A DNA stretch of 64,000 bases, taken from the NCBI GenBank assembly GCA_029964075.1, contig CM057142.1, positions 32,800,392 to 32,864,391 of the forward strand. The letters run 5' to 3'. Each line of letters opens with the position of its first letter. The stretch's first letter is position 1. The notes under the pieces were generated by a model that saw only the letters and a program-made list of their open reading frames with translations, had not been told where the DNA came from and did no database searches. Source of the DNA: Patiria pectinifera. Its lineage: Eukaryota > Echinodermata > Asteroidea > Valvatida > Asterinidae. Positions 51,201 through 63,200 of the stretch are shown here, in pieces. The translations under genes and the position numbers were made by a program.

Positions 51201-54200
51201 TCGGCCGGTGCTGTTTCTCCACCCTCAGGCCGCGCATGCAGCCCACAAAGGATCGCTGGACGAGGGCGCTGTTGCCCGTCTCGGTCCGCAACAGGACAAA
51301 GTCCGGAGGGAGGCCGCCGACGTAGAGACCGGTTGTCATGCCGATGATGGTGGAGGCAGTCTGTGCCGAGCTTTGACCTGTGGATTGTCAACGAATGCAT
51401 TACCAGGCAAAGCATACTTCAAAAAGCTATCCCATCAAATCCTTGTTCAAAACTCAGAACTGTTAGGAAATGTCATGTGTTTTGCGTTCTTTTCTCATGT
51501 GTAGTGTGTTGCTACATTCAGCTAATTTAAACTGTAATACTTAAAGTTGTAGGGGCATTAGCCCCTCCACCCCCACTGTTTGCAAATATTCCTTCTTCGT
51601 CCGCCCACTGTTGGCCACCCCACTACAAAGGCATTTAAACTGTCTCTCTCCACATTCAGAGACATTTCGCCTCCATTGATGAATTACCAGCACTTTAAAT
51701 TTACAATTTTCATTTTGCATCACTAGATGGCGTAACTAGTAATATCAGCATTCTTTCTCAGGACCAAGTATCCGATTTCATGCCTGGTAATGAGTTGTAA
51801 TGAATATACATAACAATGGTGATGATTCTGACAGTCAGTCTTGGTAAGGCGATCAGGTTGGCGTAGCGGTACTTTCCTCGCCTTCCACCGCTGTGACCAG
51901 TCTGGGACGATATGTGGATTGGGTTTTCAGTCCCTGCCTGATTCCGTGGGTTTTCCCTAGAATATCATTCTGGGGTTTTCCTCCCACCACTAAAACTACA
52001 AGTTCTATCCATGTTTTCAAACCAAGGGACCCCACTGGACATAATGTGAAAGACTTTTGTGGGCTATCCCAGCCAATTGCCAGATAATCATCAATAAATC
52101 AAATAAATAAAAATACACTTATGACTTGTCACCCTGGTAATATGAATAACAAGATGTGTCACACGACGTATGACAAAGCTCAGTCGAGTCCTAAATCCTA
52201 AGATGCATAATACAACTAAATGTGTGACTGTTCAGTTATTCTGAATAGAAAACCATTATATTTCAGACTCACCAGTGTACACCTCGTCCACGGTGATGGT
52301 CCCAACGACACCGTTACGTACAGCAAGCACACGGTGCCACTGCCCGTCATCATATGCCCGACCCCCATCGTTAGTGGGTGTCACGGCGGCAACCCCACCC
52401 TGAGGGTCAAACAGAAACCAGGGGCGGCCACCTCGAAGCTGAACGGCAAGGAATTCCTCCTGCTCTCCTGAAGATATTGCTAGGAGGAGCAAGGCGTCGA
52501 CGGGAGTGGTGGGTGACACTAAACGCTCCACTCGGAACTCAAACTCAATTCCTACATTGTTGAAACATGAAACAAAAACAACAGTGACTTGTATGAATGT
52601 CACTCGTGGAATGGTAGGTTGACTAGGTTCTGGCCTTCATTGCAGTAATTCATTTTCTTATATTGGGCAGGTGGTTGCTGGTTCTAGTGCCACCTAAGTA
52701 GGCTCTTTAGGTAATTTTGTTTAACCCGGATGTCCGTGGATTTGCAAACAGAGGTATACGCATCGCAAATGGAGTGCCTCGTTCATAACGTCACATTTTT
52801 AGCGATATCTTCAGAACTGACTGTCAGATTTCATTAATTTTTGGGTGGTATATCCTGAAGATATCGGGAATAATGACAAGTAAATTTCATTTTTGTAACC
52901 TGTGTAGTTTTTAAGTTACAATTTTATACAGTCTGTCGTCGTGTTGAGGTCTGCTGTTTTTGTCCACGGGCGAAAGAGCCTAACTTAAGCAAGCCTGTGA
53001 ATGTTTATCTCACAAGGTTTCATACGGCAATGTAAAGCCCCACATGTTGTGCATTGCATGCAATTCTCAGTCACGCACATGCAGGCACGCGTGTAAGGCA
53101 CATTGCATTCGAGGTTAACTATTTTATATGTGTTTTTACAGACTGTTCACGTGGCCGTTCTCGACCAAACGAATGACAGTATCCAAGCACATGATATAAC
53201 AAAACAATTTATGCACTGTACTGAGGTTTATTTTTTTTAACAAGAGAGAGTTTAAAAATAATACATAGTGAAATCATAGTGCATTTGTCTTTAACTTTTG
53301 GGCGGGGGAAATCATAAAAGCAGATTTGCAAACAAAATCTCTGCCAAAGATTTAGTCTAACTGTGAACTTCATTGACCAAATTCTTCCTCTAAAATAAGG
53401 ACAGACTCGGCTATCTACCATCCTATGACTGCTGGTTTGTGGACAAAATACCAGTGTTGTAGTACTCATGCTTGGTACTCGCACTCGAATATAAAAACAC
53501 TCAGACTTGAATTCACGGTACTCATGCTCGAGAAGTAAAGTACTTGGACTGAACTACTTGAAATCGTACTCCATCATCAAAGTACTCGTACTTGATTGTA
53601 CACGACTGTACAGTATGCATGGGATCTTATTACTTGAGATTGTTTTCACTTGAGTTCTCCATAAAGTACTCGAACTCGTATTTGTACTATGAGTTCCAAC
53701 TACTTGGACTTGGTTTCAAAAAACCTGTACTCAAAGGTCCAAGTACTTGGACTCGAGTACCTGTACTCACTCTCGAGGGTCAAAGTACTATGATGCGAGT
53801 GGTACTTTATAGCTTGGTACTCGGCAGCACTTTTGATAAAAGTACTTGACTACAACACTGCAAAATACTTTTTTACCACTGGGCCTGTCAGCTTGGTAAG
53901 CTAACTTGGTAAGCTTTCCCTAAATCTCATGTTATTAATGGCACTAACCTGTATAGGCAGAGCTGGGAAGTGTGGAGCTAGGAAACAGGTAGTAAGCCCC
54001 TCCGGGAAACCTTGTCCCCTTTTCCACCCTCGGTGGGTAAGAGTTGAAGGATGCTATTGTGCGCACTGCGGTGTACACAGGGGTGGGACCATTCTGCTGC
54101 AGAGGGGGGTTCCAAGTGACCGACATCGTGGAGAAATTGTAGCCGTTGACGAAGGGAGGCTGAAGATCTTGCGGTGCTGTGAAACATTAAGAAAATTTGG

Positions 54201-57200
54201 TATTCTGTCAAAAAAATCTCAGACACAATGATGTTGCGATATGTTTACCTTGTTGGATCACGGAAGTCAGTCAGAGACTGCATTGCTTTCATGCCATCAT
54301 GCATCGTGAAAGTCATTCAATTGTTTTTTTTTTTTAGCTCATCATAGTATGGTGACTACTTCAAGAGGTGAATTTCAGTTTTTTTCTCTTAATAAACTTT
54401 TTACTTGTATGTTAATTCCAACCCCAAAAAGCTTTCTATATTTTTCCTTTTTAGGATGTCTGCAACCTTCTGAGAAAAAAGCTGAACATTCTTTTTTGAC
54501 ACAAACATTTCCACTTTGCAAGCAGACTGTCATCCTGTTCGTGCATTATCAGTACTGATTGTGGGGCGGGCACCAGCCTACCCAGCAAGAATGAAATTAT
54601 AGTCTGGCACCCAATAATTCGAAATTGTAAAGTCATAATTCAATAACTAAACATGGGCCCATTTTTCAGTCGATGTCTCATTCAAAAGTGAACCACCTTC
54701 GTTTTGCTAGAAAAAAACTCAATTTAGAGACAAAATCAATTTTTCGTGAAGAAACTCGAAAATAGCATGAGGAAAGCAACTCTAAAACAGCCTCTGACAT
54801 TTGATTCACCTTAAGCCGACACTCCATGGTTCATTGACGCAAGTAAATTTTACTGTTTTTATTTGTTGAAACTATTATGCATTTCAGTTGGCTGTACCTG
54901 ATTCAAGCGTTCTTCCAGCCGATCTGTCGCTCTTCACGCAGCCAATGCTGTTGCATGCCTCAATGATAAACTCATGGAGGGCGTATGGCTGGAGATCATT
55001 CACAATGTAATAGTTGGAGGTCCCATCCGATGTGTGAATCAACTGTTATACAAAATAAAAACAGACAGATAATTAAAGGCATATAGGATCATTTGCTCTT
55101 CATGCATTCTGTTTGTTTCCAATGATAACACCACTCAAAATCCAAAGAAGAATGTTCCAAACCTAACCTGTTGAACTTTCAGCTCAGTGGATAATACACT
55201 TTTCAAGAAAACGTGGAAACAAAGCTAATGGACCGATCCAGTAAGCTCCGCCCAGTGCGCACGTGGGCAAATTAACACGTCCAATGCCACGCTGCATTTT
55301 TCTGCCGCGCGCATCATACGCGCGTGCACGCATGTCGGACTTTAGTGCACGCACGTCAGACATAAATCACGGCTGTGATTGGTCAGAACACCATGGGGCG
55401 GTGCTTACTGGATCGGTCCATTATGCCCCTGCAAGTGCATTGGTAAGGAGAGATCAACTACTGGTCAACCTATTGTTCACACCCGGATTTGCTCCCAGTT
55501 CTTAATAGACTTAACAGCAATCTTTTCAAATTATGCACATAGTATTAGGCCATGTCCAAAACAATCACTGTCATCTACATCTACAGCTATTCTCTCTCGC
55601 ATACAGCGTGTGTCAATAAAACGCAGGATTAGAAACAAAAATATTAAGAATATAAACCACCCCTATTCATCATAATGTTAACCCTCTTTTCAAAGTACCT
55701 TTCCTTCTCTTCACTATGCTTTTTATCCCATCTCATTTGGACAATCCTGTCCAGAGATAGAGTACACTGAAGAAGGGTTATAAATTCCAAGCTGGTCTGA
55801 TTTGTGAAATCACACATACCTAATGAAAGGTTTGAATTCAGTACAGGTGAAAGTATTTGTGGATCACAAAGAAGGACATGTGTGGCAGGATTAGGCTTAC
55901 ATAATCCTTTTAATAGTCCACAATCAATGTTATTAGTCAATAATTCATGATGCTTTGAAACAATGATAGTCCAGTTATTAAATTTAAGTGATACTTATCA
56001 TCAGTTGTTTCAAAGAAAGTTTTGTTCTGGTTTAATTGTCTCCAATGCATACCTGCATTGTACATAACTGGTCGTTGTGTTAAGGTCATTGAATCAGACC
56101 AACCCGCTTCAGAAGGGATTCACAAAACTTGTCATAACTTTTGAACCAAAAGTCCAAATTCCACCAAACAAAAATCTTGTCAAAGATGAAATTATGGACA
56201 ATCAAATCCTTATCAAATTAGGCACACCAGTAGCATAATTTTCTCAGAAAAAAAATCGCTTTGAATCCTGCGTTTTTATTGTCACACGCTGTACAGTGAC
56301 AACAACCAACGCCATAGCCACAAGATACCCATTCAGACACAGAGTACAGCTTACCGTCTGGATCTCCGGGGGAGCGAATGGATCATCAGACATCACAATC
56401 TGATAGACATTGTACTGGATGATAAAGCCTAGGGCCTGTCTCTCTGTCGGTGGCTGCCATGTCACATTCAGTTGGGAGCTGGAGATGCCGTACACGTACG
56501 GTGCTGGGGTGGACAACGGCACTGGAAAGAAATGCAAAACACAAAAATGTCTACCACCACTTTCTATATAGGAACCATAGAATAGAGCGTGTAAGCCTGG
56601 CCAGTCCATGTTCACTTTTTCGGTGAACGTCGTGGTACCAAACACTGATTAGTCTAGTCACAGACTCACGTGTTTGGATTTATCCAATTATTATCCTCAT
56701 GATCAATTGAATGGAAGTTGAGGTCAACAATTTGTATTTTATAATAGTCATCACATTGCAATATTTTCAATATTTGCAAATTGTTATGCTTTCTTTCCTT
56801 TCGAAGTGCCAATTTATTGCCTTTGATTGGATGGGCCCAGTCAGGACAAAAAAGAAATGCAACAAATAGGGCATTTATACACACGTTGTAGATCCTACAC
56901 ATGGTGCCTGGATGTGCTGTATTCTTGTAAAATCTTGCATGTTTTCGAGGTCAACTTGCACACTCTATAGCATTATAATATGCAAACAAATATGTTTAAG
57001 TTAAAAATCCTTTATTGTAATAACTTTAGAAGGTCATACAAACGTTTACAAAATTGTGAGAAACGTGTGGCTTTTGAATTATTATGGAGTCCCTTATGTG
57101 CACTTTTTACTTTTATTTTCAGCCTAAGCTGTGTAATTTCTAAGAATGTTCTAAGGCCTTTGGTTGTTTTGTTTAAGTTCTTAATTGGCCTGCTTGCATG

Positions 57201-60200
57201 TTTTTAAACTTTTTTATATATATTTCTTAATAACCTGTGGATTTTTAATTGTACAGCGCTTTGTGATGTCTTTGTTACACAGAAAGCGTTTTTTAAATAA
57301 TTCATATTATTATTATATTTATTATTTTTGTGATAAGCATTGCTGCAAAGCTGGGAAACAGTAATCAGGGATAACAAAAAAAAACATCTTTCCAAACAAC
57401 TGCAACGCTAATCTTTTGACGTAGTTGCCCCTTATAGTTTCAATTTTCGAACAATTCATGTACTAATTTCAAAATCTTAGGAGTGATTTGTTTTAAAATC
57501 TTAGGAGTGATTTGTTTTACGTGACTCTAGAACACAGGAAGTATGGTGCAATGCACTTTTTTTCAGTTCAGTTCAGTTATGTCCACAATGTTCGCAAATA
57601 AATCATACTATTACACTATAATGTATTAAACAGAGGAGTGAAAACTGCAGAGTACCCCACAAGAAAGCATAGCTTGTAGGCAAGGGCCCCTAATACATAC
57701 ATGTGCTTTGACCTATAGAAGAAATATAACAGAGTAAATTTAGACACCGAGTGACAATGATAAGCCGTGATTCTGTGGTGAGGTTTCCTAAAAATACAAG
57801 ATACAATCAAGGGCGGATCCAGGGGGGGGGCCAAAGGGGGCCATGGCCCCCCCCCCAAAACGAAACCAATTTTTTTAAATTTTTTTATGTGACATCGCAA
57901 TAAAGGCAGGCAATGAGTACACCACCATCTTTTCCTCAAAAAAATATTGGTTAAAGTGGTCAGAAATTGCCTCAGATCGCACCACAGAGCATCTAGAATC
58001 CAAAAAATTTTCGGGGCCCTTAAAATTTTTTTTGGCCCCCCCCAAAATTGTGTTCTGGATCCGCCCTTGGATACAATAAGCAATACAGACAAGGACAGAC
58101 ATAGGGACAGAACATGAAGCCAGAATCCGGTTCGTAAGTGTGACGTCATCTCAACTTACTGTACATGGTGTAGCATGGCACCAATGGAACCGGAAGTTAA
58201 CGCAACTTGAGTGTTTATCCAATGGGCGCTCGTAATCAGTGGTGCGTGCGCGTGTATGACGAAGTCACTTACGAACCGGATAGGAATGTAAGGAATAAAA
58301 AAAACTTAATGACGTAGGTAGACTTACTAGCTTCCAGGGTCCGCGCCCGGGCCCAGTCACTCTCCCCAGTGCCGGCCGCGTTCCTGGCCGTCACTTTGAA
58401 CTCATACTGGGTGAAGGGCTCCAGGCCGTCCTGGGTGAAGTTTGTGGCGGGGGGTTCAGCCGGGGTCTCCAAGGGGGTCAGGGTGGGTCTGGGGTTGTAG
58501 TAACCAGCAGGGAAGAAGATGCGGGTTTCTGGAGGGTCGCGGAGGCCGTTTTGGCCCGGTAGGCCTCGCATGAAAAGCTCGTAATGAGTGATGATGCCTG
58601 TAAAATTAGACACGATTTCATTTTTTTGATATGAGAGAACGATAACCTATTGTCTAGAAACAATAGATGCCTTACTTTCTGAGATGACATGGTGCTGTAA
58701 TTATTGTGATAAAACTGTAGGGTATGGAGTCATTATGGGCTCGGTATACGAGCCAATCACCTTTTAAAAAGGAATGTCATGCCAACAATTTACAATAATA
58801 ATCTTTTTAAATAATAATATCATTCTTCCTCATTTATTTAATAATCAGTTCGCGCCGAAGGCCGTGTATATACGAAAACGTTTTGCGGTATGCGGAACGG
58901 ATGACGCATAAACACGCAGGGCGCGAGGCTGGAAATATCTGTCAGCGACCCGCTCGCAACGAGCGAGGCCGGAAATAAGAGTGTGCAGCCTGAAGGTGAT
59001 GGCTTCAACCCGCCTGGCTTGAGGTCGAGTGAAAAGTAATCCCAGGCCTTGTTCTGTTCTTGTCAAAATAATCCCAGCGAGAACTGGTTAACAAAACTAT
59101 TATACTGCAGGGATATAGTTGAGTAATTCACGAGTCCATTCACAAGTCCAGTCACAAGACACAATTGATGAACACTAACAAAGGAATGCCTTTATGAAAG
59201 CTCATTTGAGTAGCCTGGGATTTAAATTGGGACTGGAGGACTTTGTGAGGACTTGCAGCGATTAGTGACGGACTTGACTGTTATACTGACATTGCGGTTT
59301 CGTGGAAATTTACTGGCATAACCTCCTCTTCAATTTAAATAAAAACCTAAAAAAGGAGACGGGGTTGATATGTCACTCACTCTCCCCCAATACATGGCTC
59401 ACAATTGAACATAGTATTTCCAGACCTTTACTCACCATTTGGTTCCGTGGGAGGTTCCCAACTGATAAAGAACGCCGTGGTACTAATCCCTACAGCGTCT
59501 GCCTCCTGCACCCCCTCCGGAGCCGCCATAGGCGTGTAGGCAACATTCCCTAGGCCCCGCCCACAATCACTGGCAGTGCACACTGTCAAAAAGAACGTGT
59601 AGTTGGTGAAGGGGATCAGGTCGTCGGCCGCGTAGCTGGTGGCCAGCCCGCTGTAGTGCTGGGTGGGTGGGGTGGGCCTACTGGGCGTGACGGAGGTCAG
59701 AATGTACCGGGCGATGGGGGCAACGATCGCCGCGGGCTTGGTCCAGGCAAACTGGGCCGTGCGGGCCCCGACGTTGGTGATGGTGAGAACGTCAAAGTTG
59801 GCGGGGATGGCGTCGGGGGTGGTGGCTGTGATTGGTGGGCTGGATGCGCTGCCTGCCTCGTTCACGGCCTGTACGTAGTAGGTGTACTGGGTATAGGGCG
59901 TCAGGCCTGTGTCGTTGTGCTCTTGGGTACCTGTGTTAAGAGATGAAAATAAAGCAGCACTCAAAAGTATTTATCTTCATAGGTTGTCCAGAACATATCT
60001 ATAAACAATCTGTACTTTTGTCAGTCTTTTATTTGGGTTATTTCCCTGTTTGTTTGTAAACACGTATTGATCTCTATGATTGATCCATTATATGCATAAT
60101 ATGAGAGTTCAGTATACACACGTAAAGAAAAATTAGGCAAATTGTGTAACTGTGATTTTTTTAATGCTTTTCAAGAGCTTGTGAAATGAAAACCTCACAC

Positions 60201-63200
60201 GATTTAAAGGTCAGATGGGACTGACACCTATGACAAGGTTCCAAGAAACTGGGATGACCAATGAGAAAGATACGTATCTTTATGACAGTTCATTTGCATA
60301 AATGGTCACTTAAAGGCATTTAGGATCATTTGCATTCATCCAAAAAGTTACACAGCAAATTATTATCAAAAAGCTTATTTGGATTTAAGATTGTACTGGT
60401 ACTAAATAACCCGAAAAATGATTCTGTCTGGCTTGAACTAAAGAAACGTAGGTGAATTCCAACGATCAATCAATCGACTGATCATTGGAAATATTAAAAA
60501 GAGTTCTATTGATGAATCGTGTTTCGTGATGAAAACGTTGTGCGTGGTTTTTCACTGTTTTCTCGAAGAGTGTAATATCCACAGAGCTGAAAGTTCAACA
60601 GGTTGGGTTTTGAACATTCTTCTTTGGATTTTGAGTGGTGATATTATTGGAAACGAAGAAAACGCATGAAAAGCAAATGATCCTATATGCCTTTAAGTTG
60701 ACCCTTTGATGGAATTATGATGACACCAGTGCAGAAACCACTCAGACAATGTGCTTGCCAAGTGTCCAATTTGAATCTGAAGCAGTAGTGGATACATCAT
60801 CCCAATGCAAAAAAAAAGACTTATCAAGAAGAACTTGTCAAATTTTAACATTCAATTCCATCATTACGGACGTTACATTTTTTTTCAAACAAAAAGCCAC
60901 AATAACACTTGCATTTTGCGTGTGAAAACAAGATGCCAAATGGACTACCTAAAATCCATGATTTTAGTCCCAAAAACCTTTTTTTTTTAAATACATTTTA
61001 CAAATTCCATCTGACTGGCACACCACTCAAGAAAAGGTTTTGTTGTCCCGTTTTACAGGCATGCAACTTGGAAGAAACAAAAAACGAGGAAACCAAAATC
61101 TTTACAAGACTTTGTACAGTTTTTTTTTCAATTTGTCAATGGCATAAGTGTGAAGTGAAAAACGAGGAAATCAGCTGATCCAAGGAAAAGTTGCAAACCT
61201 GGTTTTATGCAATACAACATTTGAGGTCGTGATGCTTGTCGATCTGAAGATTTCATAAATTTTCCACTTTTTAGCAATGTCCACTTTCATGTGGAATTGC
61301 CCATTTTCAAAACTGAATCACTCACCGAGAGGATCGTTGCCGTACAAGCCATTGTACACCAGCACACCATCCCTGTACAATCTATACTCTAGGATGTTCC
61401 CATTGGGTGCATCCGGGGGACCCCAGACCAGCCGAAGAGAGAAGGGTGTCAGAGCACTCCAGCTAGGGGCAGGCTGCTGCTCGGGAGCTGAACAATGCAA
61501 ACAGACACAGTTAGATGTACACCTAGGTATAGACCATGCACCGGGGTTCGAAATTAGCAGTAGCCTTCTAGCCAAATGCAAAAAAATGTCATCGTATGTG
61601 TGCAAAATCATAGCGGAGTACCAGCAAAATTGAACAGATCGTGTTCTGAAGTATAACATTTGGCAAAAAAACCTTTGGACAGAGAAGTGTTTTTAGGTGT
61701 CTTGTGTATCAAAACTTTTGTGTGAACGAAAGTTCATCTCCTTTCGACTGCATGAAAAATTGCACAGAATGCAGATTTGGTTACCACGTCCCCCATAGCC
61801 TTGTGTGCATTTATCTGCCACGGTTATCCCCCCCCAAAAAATTGTCAAATCTTGCTGTGCACCAGACTATTTTGGAATACCACACTGGCTTATTGAGACA
61901 TGTTCTTATACATGTACATCAGTGTGTGTTAATACTTTTGTGGATGTCACAAAGTTGAGAACAAACTTCAAAGGATTAAATTAGACACAAAAAACTGCGT
62001 AGACAGAAGTTAGACAGTTATGAGACAAAAATGACCTGCTAGCACATGCACTCAGAATGTAAATACATAAGACTGTTCGGGTAACCAAAACAAATGATGG
62101 GTAAGCAACCTCTGTCTAACAGTAATTTTGCACTCTAGACATTTACGATGGAAAGGGCAAACAAATAATTTGAATTGATATGTTTTCATTTTATTAAAAA
62201 TAAAAATCACACTGGGTCTACATTCATCAAGTTGGTATGTAAGAAAATGTTAAACAAAGTAATGTGCTTAAGGTTGGAAGCAGTTACAAGCAAATACACA
62301 AATACATGACATTAAGCAAATTTCAACATTAAACAACCACTGCTCTATACCAACCTTTACTGCATCCCAGCGGGTTACCAGCCTGCAGATTGCTTGTTCC
62401 ACTCTTACACGTATCACACCGTCGACCGGTTACCAGTTCTTTACATTCACACAGGCCGTTGTTGGGCTCACATGTTGTATTGAGACTGCCAGCTGGGTCG
62501 CAGGCACACAGCTGACATCTGAAAATCACAAGAAAACATGTTTTTACAAAGCTTTTGTCTAAGAGAGGCCACTTTTAACACTTACCATCAACATTCTGAT
62601 GTACAATTCTGCAGTTATTCAGCCATCCTATACTGTTCACTTGCAATACCACATAAAGACAAGCGGCCCTGCAAATAAACTCATTCTTATTTTGAAAAAA
62701 AAAATCTAACTTAAGTCACTTAAGTCACACATGTCCATAAAAAATGAAAATTACTGTGCCCCATTTTGTTTAAAAAGGAAAACCATTTGGCATACATTTT
62801 TGGACTGTTTTTCCATACTGCACTGCAAAATTGGTCTTTCCATGGTAAGCTTTATGTGGCAAACAGCACAGTGAATCACTCCTGAAGTTGATAATACCTA
62901 ACTCACGTGGCAAATGAACTTTTACAGAATAAACGTTGTAGTGAAGAGGGACCAGTTCCTAAAGGTCTCTCTCAAATGACGTCATGTCCTACAGACGTGC
63001 ATCGGCATTTTGAGCGTCAACTTGCACAACGTGCATCAGCTGCGTCATATATATCAAACACATTTCGAGCAACAAGCGCGCGTGTATGGAACATTTTCAA
63101 CACTGTGCAATGCGTGTTTGATTGTACAGAGTTGCAGTTCTCCTACAGAGATGGCCGTCTTAGAGACAGACCTATATGAAAAAGGTTTTCACTTTGCAAA

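Noticed and set aside
53452-53860. CRISPR-like or enhancer array, because of regular short motifs
   Set aside because: Motifs are degenerate and in both orientations, and the ends with 8-bp duplications show a transposon.
57616-58149. 177-codon minus-strand open frame
   Set aside because: It crosses the hAT-type element and its target duplications, so it cannot be an ancestral gene. The sequence is low complexity (PPLAPPLDPP from G runs).
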